64,000 nucleotides of DNA from assembly GCA_963738835.1 (NCBI GenBank), contig CAVTYH010000005.1, forward strand, positions 496,001 through 560,000, given 5' to 3'. The notes beneath the pieces are model-generated. The model saw only the letters and a list, made by a program, of their open reading frames with translations, did not search any database and was not told the origin of the DNA. A program made the position numbers and the translations under genes. Positions 18,500 through 27,544 of this stretch are shown in pieces; positions within the stretch are counted from its first letter, which is position 1; every line of letters begins with the position of its first letter. Source of the DNA: CAVTYH01 sp963738835. Its GTDB lineage: Bacteria > Planctomycetota > Planctomycetia > Pirellulales > JADZDJ01.

Positions 18500-21460
18500 A
18501 TGACCACGAGCCTTCAACCTCGCGAAGACGTCTTTCCGGGCTATGTGCTAAGTGAACGGCTAGGCTCGGGTGGGTACGCCGAAGTCTGGCGTGCACGTGC
18601 TCCCGGCGGAATCGACAAGGCTGTCAAAATCGTCTACGGCTGCTATGACGAGCAGTTAGCAGTGCAAGAGATGAAGGCGATGGAGCGCATCAAGGATGTT
18701 CGCCATCCGTTCGTGCTGTCGCTCGAGCGATTCGAAATTGTCGACGGCCGACTGGCGATTTTGACCGAACTCGCCGATATGAGCCTTGAGCAGCGCCACC
18801 AGCAGTGTCGCGCTCAAGGATTGCCGGGCATTCCCCGCGACGAGCTGTTGCGTTTCATGTCCGACACGGCCGAAGCTATAGACTACCTGGCTGAGCGGCA
18901 CAGCTTACAGCATCTCGATATTAAACCGGCAAATTTGCTGATCTCGGGCGATCATGTGAAGGTTGCCGATTTCGGCCTGGTGAAAGAGTTGGCATCGCGC
19001 ACCCAAAATTCTATGGTCGCGGGCATGACTCCCACATATTCTTCGCCAGAAATGTTCGACGATGCGCCGTCGGCGCATAGCGATCAATACAGCTTGGCGA
19101 TCGTTTATCAGGAAATGCTAACTGGTGTGTTGCCCTTCCCGGGGCGAACGGCTGCGCAGCTTGCCAATCAACATTTGCGATCCCAGCCGCAATTGGCGAC
19201 GCTGGCCGAGAGCGATCGGCCAGCGGTGGCTCGAGCGTTGGCCAAAAATCCCGGCGAGCGATTTCCCTCTTGTCGAGCGTTTGTGAAGGCGTTGATCGAA
19301 GCGGCAGATTCGTCCGCGAATCAGGCCACGACCGCAAACAAAGCAAATGAGCAAACTGGGATTCACCGGCACAACAGTTCTGGTACGCCGTTCACGACTA
19401 TGCCGCGCACGGCCAACGGCGTGTCGTCATCTAGTTCTCCGGCCGGCGGCGCTCAAGCTGCTCAATCGACTGAAGTGCAACTGCACCGATTGATAGACAC
19501 GAAATCGGACCTAAAACTCGCAGCCAAGGTACGGCCCAAGGAAGACATTGTCGATGTGGCCGCCCCTGACGTTGCATCGGCGGTAGATACAACGCGGCCA
19601 ACGCTCTATATCGCCGTCGGCGGAGTTGGCATTCGAATTCTTTGCCGGCTTCGCGACTTGCTGGCACGTCGTGAGGACGCATCGCAAGAATCGACGGCCG
19701 TGGAAATGATCGCGATTGACACCGACCGGGCCGAACTTAAGGAGGCATACTCGACGAATTGGAATCATCCGCTTTCATCGGCTGATGCGCTTTACTTGCC
19801 GTTAAAGCTGCCTCAAGTATATCGCGAACAGGGACGAGGCAATTTGGAATGGTTGAGCCATCGCTGGCTTTATAATATTCCCCGCTCGCTGGAAACACGA
19901 GGTTATCGCCCTCTAGGCCGACTTGCGTTGGTCGATCATGTGGACAAAGCATTGTCTCTCATCGATCGAAAACTGGATCGATTGGCGTCAAACCACACCG
20001 GTGACACGGATCAGCAAGAGCCAGCGGAAATCCGCGTCGTGTTGTTGGTGGGAATGGGGGGCGGGACAGGCGGCGGCATGGCCATCGACCTCGCGAATGC
20101 CGCACGGTCTCGCCTACAAAGTTTAGGGCGCCGAGCCCAGGTTCATGGTGTGTTCGTTTGCACCTGCCTGGAAAATACCAGCGCTTCACCCTTGTCGGTT
20201 GCAAATACTTACTCGTTACTCACCGAGCTGCAGTTCGTCTCGGTGTTTGGCAATCAGGGAACCCAAGGTGAACCAAGCAGTTTGCCACAGCTGGAGTCGC
20301 GAAATCGGCCATTCGATCTGGTTTACTGCGTGAAGACAAAACACCGTTCGGAGGACGCTGTCGACGACGGACTTGGTTTAATCGCGAAACAATTGTCTCT
20401 GACATCAACCCAGGGCGTTCGTCAAATGCTGGAGTGTTGCCAACAGACAGCAACTCCCAGAGAACTGGGAGCGCAAGAGCCCCAATTGCTGCGAACATTT
20501 GGAAGCGCTTCGCTGGTCGGGCCGAAGCAGAAGCGTATCGATCGATTGACCAGACACCTGGCGCAGACGATTGAACAACATTGGCTTGGCAATGCCAGTC
20601 CCAGCGAATGGCGCCGGCTTGATCGCGTCTGCGATGCTGAGAGTTCTCAGCAGAGCCCAGCTCTTCAAAGCAATTCAGCGGAAGTCTTGAAAGTTGCGCC
20701 AGTCTCGTCAACAACCCCGGCCGAAGAGTGGCGTCGCAGTTTCGGCAAGCACTCTTCCACACGATTTGCTTACGAAGTTGTGTCGCGCATTTGCCACCAA
20801 ACCGCCCTCCACAGCGCGGGCCGGACGATATTGCTCTCGTCAACGGATCCAGCAAAGTTTGTTGAACTTACATCGCAAACGATTTCTTCAATCTGTAAAC
20901 GTGTTGCCGAATTACCGAAGCTCGGCGAGCCACTCTCCGACGAAGACGAAATTATCGTTAATAAGCTCGCGTCGAGCGGTAGTCGAGTGCTGACAAAGTT
21001 AATCGACGAAATCGAACAAATGGCAGCCGATGCACCATTTGAGGCCGCGAAGGCAGACAGCATCATCGTGAACGAATGTGTCGCGGCTGTCGAAGAATGT
21101 CTCGGTCGAGACTCAACCGGCGGCCACCTTGATGCGAACTACGCAAAGCAAACTGCTGCCCAACAAGCACTTGACAGAGCAGATGTCGATTTGCTGCAAT
21201 GCGGCTATGACCGACGTACTTTTATTGTCGTGCCGTCGAGCAAGAAGACGAGTGAAGCGATCGACGCGTTGACAAAAGCCCGGCCGACCACCGCAATTGT
21301 TGCCGCCGACGTTGAGGAACCTGTTGTCTTCTGCGAAAGTTCGGGCATTAGTCCGTCATCTTTGGCGCACGGATTCGAGCGCGTTTATCCTGGCATCGCC
21401 GAGGCCGCCAGTCGCCTGTTCACACGCATTGATATCGACTGGTCTGCGTGGACGTTGTGA
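18500..21460 (+). CDS. Ser/Thr protein kinase fused to tubulin/FtsZ-like GTPase domain
   Basis: A 986-residue fusion. Residues 12-275 are a Hanks-type kinase that looks active: glycine loop GSGGYAEVW, Lys in AVKIV, HLDIKPANLL at 138 with the catalytic Asp, DFG at 157, and SSPEM in place of APE. A Ser/Thr-rich linker follows. From about 360 comes a Rossmann-like GTPase half beginning TLYIAVGGVGIRILCRLRDL; the tubulin/FtsZ signature is VGMGGGTGGG at 517-526. This resembles the Pfam tubulin-like family rather than true FtsZ. A helical region fills the C-terminus. No membrane segment is seen. It is the last gene of the FHA-EAL operon. Assembly of the GTPase may be controlled by phosphorylation in cis. 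Confidence 0.85.
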   Translation: MTTSLQPREDVFPGYVLSERLGSGGYAEVWRARAPGGIDKAVKIVYGCYDEQLAVQEMKAMERIKDVRHPFVLSLERFEIVDGRLAILTELADMSLEQRHQQCRAQGLPGIPRDELLRFMSDTAEAIDYLAERHSLQHLDIKPANLLISGDHVKVADFGLVKELASRTQNSMVAGMTPTYSSPEMFDDAPSAHSDQYSLAIVYQEMLTGVLPFPGRTAAQLANQHLRSQPQLATLAESDRPAVARALAKNPGERFPSCRAFVKALIEAADSSANQATTANKANEQTGIHRHNSSGTPFTTMPRTANGVSSSSSPAGGAQAAQSTEVQLHRLIDTKSDLKLAAKVRPKEDIVDVAAPDVASAVDTTRPTLYIAVGGVGIRILCRLRDLLARREDASQESTAVEMIAIDTDRAELKEAYSTNWNHPLSSADALYLPLKLPQVYREQGRGNLEWLSHRWLYNIPRSLETRGYRPLGRLALVDHVDKALSLIDRKLDRLASNHTGDTDQQEPAEIRVVLLVGMGGGTGGGMAIDLANAARSRLQSLGRRAQVHGVFVCTCLENTSASPLSVANTYSLLTELQFVSVFGNQGTQGEPSSLPQLESRNRPFDLVYCVKTKHRSEDAVDDGLGLIAKQLSLTSTQGVRQMLECCQQTATPRELGAQEPQLLRTFGSASLVGPKQKRIDRLTRHLAQTIEQHWLGNASPSEWRRLDRVCDAESSQQSPALQSNSAEVLKVAPVSSTTPAEEWRRSFGKHSSTRFAYEVVSRICHQTALHSAGRTILLSSTDPAKFVELTSQTISSICKRVAELPKLGEPLSDEDEIIVNKLASSGSRVLTKLIDEIEQMAADAPFEAAKADSIIVNECVAAVEECLGRDSTGGHLDANYAKQTAAQQALDRADVDLLQCGYDRRTFIVVPSSKKTSEAIDALTKARPTTAIVAADVEEPVVFCESSGISPSSLAHGFERVYPGIAEAASRLFTRIDIDWSAWTL

Positions 21461-21479
21461 AATACGCGAGTTGTCCGGT

Positions 21480-21776
21480 TCAGTTTTGGGCGGCGGATCC
21501 GGTCTCACTAGCCCCGTTCGAGAAGAACTCTTCGGGCAGACGTTTTCTGGCCTGGCAGTAGTCGCTGGTCTCGGACGAGCAAGGACGCCGTCCCCGTGAC
21601 TGAAGATGCGCGATCAAGCGGGCCGCAGTCGCACAACACAAATAGTCCGCGCTCAGGACCTGACCCAAAGAGACCCTCAGCGTGACAAGCGGCGAAACGC
21701 CCACCGGAGACTTCAAACTATTGCTCTGGGCCTGCCCGGAAGACGGCCGGAGAAAAAAGGTCGGAATGCTTTCCAA
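21480..21776 (-). mobile_element. IS4-family transposase remnant (N-terminal fragment)
   Basis: The frame contains LVTLRVSLGQVLSADYLCCA and ATAARLIAHLQSRG, then CSSETSDYCQARKRLPEEFF. This is the conserved N-terminal block of IS4-type transposases, just before the DDE core. The fragment stops at 21480 and no DDE part follows, so it is a relic. No terminal inverted repeats recognised. Confidence 0.7.
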
Positions 21777-22056
21777 CGCTTCCAGATTCAGGCCTCAGTC
21801 GTCGGCAACGGAGGCAGGCTAACGTCATTGTGCCAAACTAAAATTGAAAACAACATCGGAGGTGGTAATTTGCGAGTCGCAGCTTCAACCTGCACAGCGT
21901 AGCTCTTCCGAGTCAATTGCAGAAGCTGCTCAAACTCGCTGGTGGAAAGCAGTACCAGATCGCCAAAATCCTGTACATCAACAACATCCTTGTGGACTCT
22001 TTCCAGTGTATGCAAATTTCGTGGTAACTGCCAATCTAAGTTGTTCGTCGAGGCAT
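21777..22056. other. intergenic region beside IS4 relic
   Basis: An open frame of 90 codons on the minus strand (21788-22060) contains VDVQDFGDLVLLSTSEFEQL but has no recognisable family and no clear ribosome binding site. I leave it as uncertain. Confidence 0.25.
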
Positions 22057-22602
22057 TCATGTAGTTGGCGTCGAAAAATTATTGCTGTCGGTTAATTCCC
22101 GCCAACCGCTACCGATCCACGGCAACATTTTCGGGTCACGGAAAGATTCTTCGACCCGGCGCAAGTAGGCGCTCATTTGACCGGCATGATGTTGCACGTG
22201 GCGAAGGTTGTAGATGTGCAATTCGCCGCGCGAGATTTTTCGCCAGGAAAAACCGGAGGGGCCTTGCAGCGATTCCAGCGTTTCGGCCGCCAGTGTGTCG
22301 AGCAGTTTCTGGTGGCAAATCGGCACGTAGGCCAGAGTTTCCTCTTTTGAAAGTCCGGGACTTGCGTCTTGGCCGCGTTCATCACCGCCACGCTGATGCA
22401 GGTCGCGAAGCTTGAAGGAATCTTCATTGGGCGATAGATACAAATCGGTGAAGAACAACGTGTGGTAAGCGACATAGCGAAACGTGTCGTTGGCGATTTT
22501 GCCTTCCCAATGCTGCGGTGGACAGGCCGCGATGCACTGGTTGACCATCGCCAGGGCGGCTTCGAACTGGCTGGTCACAATTTGTTGGTAGAATTCAAGC
22601 AT
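22057..22602 (-). CDS. DinB-superfamily protein
   Basis: Starting at the ATG at 22602 (MLEFYQQIVTSQFEAAL) the product is about 181 residues, the DinB/YfiT four-helix size. Metal-binding His candidates are YVAYHTLFFTDLYL in the second helix and NLRHVQHHAGQMSAYLRR in the last, the usual HxxH arrangement. Such proteins are metal-binding, some acting as bacillithiol- or mycothiol-type S-transferases. The longer frame back to 22662 runs into the VOC gene and is less likely. It is the last gene of the glnS-DinB-VOC-DinB series on this strand, 32 bases after the VOC gene. Confidence 0.8.
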   Translation of the reverse strand: MLEFYQQIVTSQFEAALAMVNQCIAACPPQHWEGKIANDTFRYVAYHTLFFTDLYLSPNEDSFKLRDLHQRGGDERGQDASPGLSKEETLAYVPICHQKLLDTLAAETLESLQGPSGFSWRKISRGELHIYNLRHVQHHAGQMSAYLRRVEESFRDPKMLPWIGSGWRELTDSNNFSTPTT

Positions 22603-22634
22603 GGCGATGCCTCGCGCGGAGGTGATGGCCCAAT

Positions 22635-23008
22635 TCAAAGGCCGCTCTCTTGGGGTTCCCACAACTGAATTGGATTTCCTTCCGGATCGCGGAGCCGGGC
22701 AAACCGGCCGTTGGGATAATTCTCCGGGTCCACCTCAACTTCGATGGCCGCGGCTCGGAGTTGTCCGACCATCGCATCCAGGTTAGGGACACGAAAATTA
22801 ATCATCCAATCTTGGTCTGCGGCCCCAAAATATTCGGTGTCTTCGGGAAATGGTGCCAACACTGTTGGCCCAGCCGATTGCTGCCATGGCGGTTCATCGT
22901 AACTGGCTGGCGTGAGCGCGACGCCCAAGTGATCTTGATACCATTGGCTCAAGCTCGTTGGATTCCGCCGCGGAAGAAAAATCCCCCGATGCCGCTGACT
23001 TTTTCCAT
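22635..23008 (-). CDS. VOC-family (glyoxalase/bleomycin resistance-like) protein, one frameshift
   Basis: The ATG at 23008 gives MEKVSGIGGFFFRGG. One base is missing near 22963, after which the frame continues as LSQWYQDHLGVALTP, MINFRVPNLDAMVGQLRAA, and ends with FARLRDPEGNPIQLWEPQ. Two beta-alpha-beta-beta-beta halves and the terminal DPEGNPIxLWEP signature define the VOC fold; the Glu of LWEP is the usual metal ligand. About 125 residues, normal for a one-chain subunit. Substrate unknown. Confidence 0.8.
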
Positions 23009-23117
23009 AGTTGGTCCTCAATCAAGGGCGATGGTCATGCGACGGGTGGTAGAAGCCCTGAAGTTTATCACTTTTTCAAGGGCGCGAAAATTAGATATTC
23101 GTCTCGACCGTACATTC

Positions 23118-23624
23118 TTATTTCGCGGCACTCCCTAATTGCAATTCCCAACTCAGTGCATCCCCTTCGATCAAATTCGGCACGCCCAAGAGCCGCAGCA
23201 TGTACAAGAGCTGCGCTCGGTGGTGCATGCTGTGCGTGATGACATGGACGATGGCGCCTCCGTACGGCTTTTTCCGCGGCGGGTCGTCCAAGTGATCGAC
23301 AAAGCATTCATCCAGCCGGCCTTCGCGAACCAGGCGAGTGCTGACGGCGGCCAGATCGGGGGCGACGGTGTCGAGGCGGCGCAGCAGGCCGTCCACTGAA
23401 CAACCAGCCGGAGTATTTCCTCCATCCGGGCGTATCGGCTGACCGGCAATCAAATCGGTCCAGACTTCCATGTTGCGGATCATGTGCAGCAGCGTCGCCC
23501 GGACCGAGCGATGGCCGATCTCAAACTCGCGGTCCAACTCTTCATCGGTCAGTTCACGCGAGCGCAGCAGCTGCTGCCGTGTCGTCCAGGCATCGTGGCC
23601 GAGTAGGCGATCGAGGATATCCAT
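23118..23624 (-). CDS. DinB-family protein
   Basis: 168 residues beginning MDILDRLLGHDAWTTRQQLL, a common DinB opening with the first His. HMIRNMEVWTDL and HSMHHRAQLLYMLRLLG supply the other helix motifs and metal ligands. It starts 12 bases after glnS ends on the same strand, so it is probably cotranscribed. A hydrolase or thiol-transferase role is typical of the family but not shown. Confidence 0.85.
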   Translation of the reverse strand: MDILDRLLGHDAWTTRQQLLRSRELTDEELDREFEIGHRSVRATLLHMIRNMEVWTDLIAGQPIRPDGGNTPAGCSVDGLLRRLDTVAPDLAAVSTRLVREGRLDECFVDHLDDPPRKKPYGGAIVHVITHSMHHRAQLLYMLRLLGVPNLIEGDALSWELQLGSAAK

Positions 23625-23636
23625 GATACAGCACCG

Positions 23637-25343
23637 TTAACGGCCACTGCCTTTTTGCTCGATCTTCGCCCAAGCATCTTTCAGCGTGACCGTGCGGTTG
23701 AAGATCGGCTTGCCGAGCCGGCTGTCGACCGTATCGACGCAAAAATAGCCGGCGCGTTCGAACTGCACGCGCTCGCCGGGCTTTGCCGCGGTCAGGCTTG
23801 GTTCCAATTTGGCATCGGTCAGAACTTCCAGCGAATTGGGATTCATATTCGCCAAATACGTTTGGCCCGGCGGTGCTTCATCGGGGTCTGGCTTGTTGAA
23901 CAGATAATCGTACAGCCGCACTTCGGCGCTCACTGCGTCCGGAGCGGAAACCCAGTGAATAGTGCCTTTCACTTTGCGATCGGCCAATGGCATGCCGCTT
24001 TTGGTTTCGGGATCGTAGGTGCAGTGCAGTTCGGTGATCGCGCCGGTTGTGGGGTCCTTCGTCACGCTCACGCACTTGATGATGTAGGCGTAGCGCAATC
24101 TCACTTCGCCGCCGGGCACCAGGCGGAAAAACTTTTTGGGCGCATCTTCTCGGAAATCGTCCGCATCGATGTAGAGTTTGCGCGAGAATGGAATTTCGCG
24201 CTTGCCGGCCGCCGGATCTTCCGGATTGTTGACCGCCTCCAGCATTTCCGTCTGACCTTGCGGATAGTTGTCGAGCACCACTTTGATAGGCCGCAGCACG
24301 GCCATGCGACGTTCGGCCCGGCGGTTCAAGTCTTCCCGCACGGCATTTTCAAGCACGGCCATGTCGATGGTGCTGTTGAACTTGGCCACGCCGATCTTTT
24401 CGCAGAACAGCCGAATTGATTCCGGCGTGTAACCTCGGCGGCGCAATCCGCAAATGGTCGGCATCCGCGGATCGTCCCAGCCGCTGACATGTTTGTCGCG
24501 CACCAATTCCAACAATCGACGCTTGCTCATGACAGTGAACGTGAGATTGAGCCGCGCGAATTCGATCTGTTGCGGATGGATGATTTTTTCGCCGCTGGCG
24601 GCAATCTGGTCCAGATACCAATCGTACAGCGGACGATGGTTTTCAAATTCCAGCGTGCAAATGGAGTGCGTGACGTTTTCGATCGAATCGCTTTGCCCAT
24701 GAGCCCAATCGTACATCGGATAAATGCACCACCGCTCGCCCGTACGATGATGCTTGGCGTACAAAATACGGTACATCACCGGGTCGCGCATGTTGAGATT
24801 CGGATGCGACATGTCGACTTTGGCCCGCAGTGTGCGCGAGCCTTCGGGAAATTCGCCCTTGCCCATCCTCTGGAACAGGTCGAGATTTTCCGCCACGGGC
24901 CGATCGCGGAACGGGCTGTTCTTGCCCGGAGTGGTGAGCGTGCCGCGATACTCGCGAATCTGATCGGCATTCAAATCGCAAACATACGCCTTGCCGGCCT
25001 TAACAAGCTGGATCGCCCAGGTGTGAATCTGTTCGAAGTAATCGCTGGCATATAGCGGTGGCGGCACGTGAAAGTCGAGCCAGCGCACATCTTCTTCGAT
25101 CGACTGCACGTACTCTTCTTCTTCCTTGGTTGGGTTCGTGTCGTCGAACCGCAGATTGCACGTGCCGTTGTATTTGATCGCCAACCCAAAATTCAGGCAG
25201 ATGCTCTTGGCGTGCCCGATGTGCAAATACCCATTCGGCTCCGGCGGGAAGCGCGTTTGCACCCGATTGCCGAACCGGCCGGTACGGGCATGCTCTTCGA
25301 TGATTTCTTCAATGAAGTTGAGCGAACGCGGTTCGTCGGACAT
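23637..25343 (-). CDS. glnS: glutaminyl-tRNA synthetase
   Basis: 568 residues from the ATG at 25343 (MSDEPRSLNFIEEIIEEHAR). Class I signatures: HIGH in PPEPNGYLHIGHAKS at about residues 41-44, and the KMSKS-type loop VMSKRRL near 270. GlnRS-specific text includes RFDDTNPTKEEEEYV and SGWDDPRMPTICGLRRRGYT. The C-terminal beta-barrel anticodon-binding domains are complete. It charges tRNA-Gln directly, so this organism need not rely on the Glu-tRNA(Gln) amidotransferase route. It heads a minus-strand series with DinB and VOC genes. Confidence 0.95.
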   Translation of the reverse strand: MSDEPRSLNFIEEIIEEHARTGRFGNRVQTRFPPEPNGYLHIGHAKSICLNFGLAIKYNGTCNLRFDDTNPTKEEEEYVQSIEEDVRWLDFHVPPPLYASDYFEQIHTWAIQLVKAGKAYVCDLNADQIREYRGTLTTPGKNSPFRDRPVAENLDLFQRMGKGEFPEGSRTLRAKVDMSHPNLNMRDPVMYRILYAKHHRTGERWCIYPMYDWAHGQSDSIENVTHSICTLEFENHRPLYDWYLDQIAASGEKIIHPQQIEFARLNLTFTVMSKRRLLELVRDKHVSGWDDPRMPTICGLRRRGYTPESIRLFCEKIGVAKFNSTIDMAVLENAVREDLNRRAERRMAVLRPIKVVLDNYPQGQTEMLEAVNNPEDPAAGKREIPFSRKLYIDADDFREDAPKKFFRLVPGGEVRLRYAYIIKCVSVTKDPTTGAITELHCTYDPETKSGMPLADRKVKGTIHWVSAPDAVSAEVRLYDYLFNKPDPDEAPPGQTYLANMNPNSLEVLTDAKLEPSLTAAKPGERVQFERAGYFCVDTVDSRLGKPIFNRTVTLKDAWAKIEQKGSGR

Positions 25344-25758
25344 AATCAAATGAATTTTGGTAAGGGTGTCGTTCTTTCCCCATGACCCAAAGGGCCACCC
25401 TATGTCATCCCCAGCCAAGCGCCAGCGTCGGCTGGGTGATGGAATCAAAACGAGAGATAAAAAACCCCGAAGGGGAGAAATAATCGGCGAAGGAATTGGT
25501 GTGCATGCAAATTATTCCGTCCCGTCGCGGCGTGAAAACATAATGATGGCGATCAGTAACCCAGGACCACGCTGCGTGGCGTTGCCGCTGCGTTTGCCCT
25601 GGGCTGACTTAGGTGAGCCTGTTGGGCTCCACGTTATGGTTGGGGTCGTCGCCAAGTGAACGTCGATAGTGTCTCGCAACGTCCACTTCCAGGCAAGAGA
25701 GAGGCTGAGATTCTGTTTAATCTTGCTGTCTGCTTTGTCGCAACGGATAATTGTGGCC
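25344..25758. other. intergenic region with palindromic repeat unit
   Basis: No coding frame stands out. The stretch contains CCCCGAAGGGG (25465-25475) and a larger fold with CCCAGG near 25560 and CCCTGGG near 25597 enclosing a GC-rich palindromic core. It has the look of a dispersed intergenic repeat. A promoter for the lipoprotein gene would have to lie after 25640. Confidence 0.4.
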
Positions 25759-26202
25759 ATGAAACGCTCGGACTTATATCTCTTCGTATTGGCGTGTATG
25801 GTTATGCCGTTCGCGCTAAATGGCTGTTCATCTGCAAACCAATCTTCAACCGAAGCCACCGCGCGCGAACAATGCGTTAGGCTCGTCAATGCACTCCACG
25901 TATTTGGTACGAACAGAATTGATGAGGTGACCGTCATCAGCCATCAAACGTCGGAGGGATTGCAAAAGGCACTTAATAACCCAACGCCACCTTCGCCACG
26001 ATATGACATTTGGTATTGTCGCGGAACTGTTCCACCGACTTTCCAGAAGGATATAACGGGAAATACGTTCGAGGCTCAATTACTGCATTACGGTGGCGAT
26101 GATTGGTTGATAACGTCAATAACCAACGATACGGAATCGAATGTACGTTTTTATTACATGGGCGCAAATATGTGGCAAGTGTTTCAAGCGATGCAGCATT
26201 AA
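25759..26202 (+). CDS. putative lipoprotein
   Basis: From the ATG at 25759 the protein starts MKRSDLYLFVLACMVMPFAL and has a lipobox FALNGC, so it should be lipid-anchored after cleavage before Cys. The mature part of about 120 residues contains YDIWYCRGTVPPTFQKDITG and WLITSITNDTESNVRFYYMG; no known domain recognised. The frame extends upstream to 25669, but the signal peptide decides this start. Function unknown. Confidence 0.6.
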   Translation: MKRSDLYLFVLACMVMPFALNGCSSANQSSTEATAREQCVRLVNALHVFGTNRIDEVTVISHQTSEGLQKALNNPTPPSPRYDIWYCRGTVPPTFQKDITGNTFEAQLLHYGGDDWLITSITNDTESNVRFYYMGANMWQVFQAMQH

Positions 26203-26235
26203 AAGCAGTGCAGAAATCAATGCATCGGCCGTCGA

Positions 26236-26421
26236 TTACTTACGAGCCAATGCCCGATCGATGCGAGAAATCGAGCGAACATGCCCGAGAATCGCCAGGG
26301 TGTCGAACAAACCGAAGCCGACGTCTTTGCCGGTCAAGGCGACACGCAAGGGATGAACGATTTGAGCCATTTGCAGCACATTTTGTCCGGCGAAATTCTT
26401 GACAGCTTGCTCCAGCGCCGT
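26236..26421 (-). pseudogene. gltX: C-terminal fragment of glutamyl-tRNA synthetase
   Basis: The last 61 codons read LEQAVKNFAGQNVLQMAQIV, HPLRVALTGKDVGFGLFDTL and AILGHVRSISRIDRALARK, which is the anticodon-binding C-terminus of GltX. The homology stops exactly at the inner edge of the terminal repeat at 26422. No HIGH or KMSKS part is found beyond. The gene is therefore cut off, and a complete gltX must exist elsewhere unless this is an assembly junction. Confidence 0.75.
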
Positions 26422-26505
26422 GGGGTGGCACGTCCCTGAACGAAGTGAAGGGCGTGGCGAAAAATCGTACGAACTCAACCACGCCCATTCTGGGCGTGCC
26501 ACCCC
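26422..26505. repeat. 84-bp MITE-like element with 11-bp terminal inverted repeats
   Basis: GGGGTGGCACG at 26422-26432 is the exact reverse complement of CGTGCCACCCC at 26495-26505. Inside are subterminal repeats (GGGCGTGG and CCACGCCC). It carries no coding sequence and ends the gltX fragment. The 180 bases beyond it hold two copies of CGGTCCTCCGG, another repeat type. Confidence 0.7.
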
Positions 26506-26688
26506 AAAGATTAAAATGACACACTACCAAACGTTGGCCACTGGCATCATTAGCGATGAGATCGGCCAATGTGCCGGTCCTCCGGACCTCTGCCTCGATT
26601 TTTGCGGGATGGTCGAACCCGACCTCACGATCGAGGCCATTTCATCCCGGTCCTCCGGGCCTGTCTAATCCCGCTGGGCAAGCGCCGA

Positions 26689-27489
26689 TCAGTACAAGCT
26701 GGTCGAAGTTTCCGTCCAGCCGACCACAGTGGCTTCCGGCGGCAGCACGAAGATTTCTACGCGGCGGTTGCGGCGGCGGTCTTCGGCGGTATCGTTCGAG
26801 GCGATCGGCTGGTTGCCGCCGAAGCCGGACACTCCGATCCGTGCTTCAGGCATGCCTGCTTGCTTGAGATACTCGGCGACCGCCAGCGACCGGGCCGTGC
26901 TCAAATGGAAATTGTCCGAGAAACGATCGCGCACTTCACGGCGTGCGATTTTCAAACCGTCGGTGTGGCCGACAATCATAAGTTTCAAATCGCGAGCTTC
27001 TGGCGCACGCAGGATTTTCGCGAATTCACCGAGCATTTGCTGAGCGTCTTCCTTCAGCTCCGCTTCGCCGCTATCGAACAGCACGTCGGTATCGAGTTTG
27101 CTCGCGCCGGTGATGGGATCGAACTGCAAGCTGGGGTAGCGGCGCAACAAATCGGCCAGTTGCTTACTGACGCCCGGCGGCAAGCGGTTGCCGCGACCAT
27201 CGGTCAGTTCGCCTTCCATGGCCACCAGGCGTTTGCGGTCGGCGCACCATTGCCCATCGAGTGAAGCTAGCTGCTCCTCGGCCTGAATGACCTTGTCTTC
27301 TAGCACACGGCTATGCGTTTTGAGATTCTCGATCTCGCTGACTTGCGAGCGGCTTTGCTCGGAAAGCAAACGGTTTTGCGACTCCAAGGCCACGAGCTGG
27401 TTGCGCGGCGCGAAGAAACAGCCGCTGCCGGTGGCGCTCCAAATAAGAACGCCCATACCCAGGGCCGCAGAGCGAAGAAATCCAACCAT
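26689..27489 (-). CDS. OmpA/MotB-family peptidoglycan-binding lipoprotein
   Basis: 266 residues. The N-terminus MVGFLRSAALGMGVLIWSATGSGC ends in a lipobox Cys. A coiled coil follows (about 30-90: QLVALESQNRLLSEQSRSQV). The C-terminal OmpA domain has TDVLFDSGEAELKEDAQQML, LKLMIVGHTDGL, STARSLAVAEYLKQAGM, VSGFGGNQPIASNDT and NRRVEIFVLP, with the Asp and Arg that bind diaminopimelate. It probably tethers the outer membrane to peptidoglycan. The coiled coil may mediate oligomers. Confidence 0.9.
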   Translation of the reverse strand: MVGFLRSAALGMGVLIWSATGSGCFFAPRNQLVALESQNRLLSEQSRSQVSEIENLKTHSRVLEDKVIQAEEQLASLDGQWCADRKRLVAMEGELTDGRGNRLPPGVSKQLADLLRRYPSLQFDPITGASKLDTDVLFDSGEAELKEDAQQMLGEFAKILRAPEARDLKLMIVGHTDGLKIARREVRDRFSDNFHLSTARSLAVAEYLKQAGMPEARIGVSGFGGNQPIASNDTAEDRRRNRRVEIFVLPPEATVVGWTETSTSLY

Positions 27490-27544
27490 CGTTCGACTCC
27501 TTTCGAACGTGAACTACGCAGGTCAGGCTTTAGCCTGACTTACG

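Noticed and set aside
21788..22060. 90-codon minus-strand frame
   Set aside because: No family, no clear ribosome binding site, and next to a transposase relic; kept only as a note.
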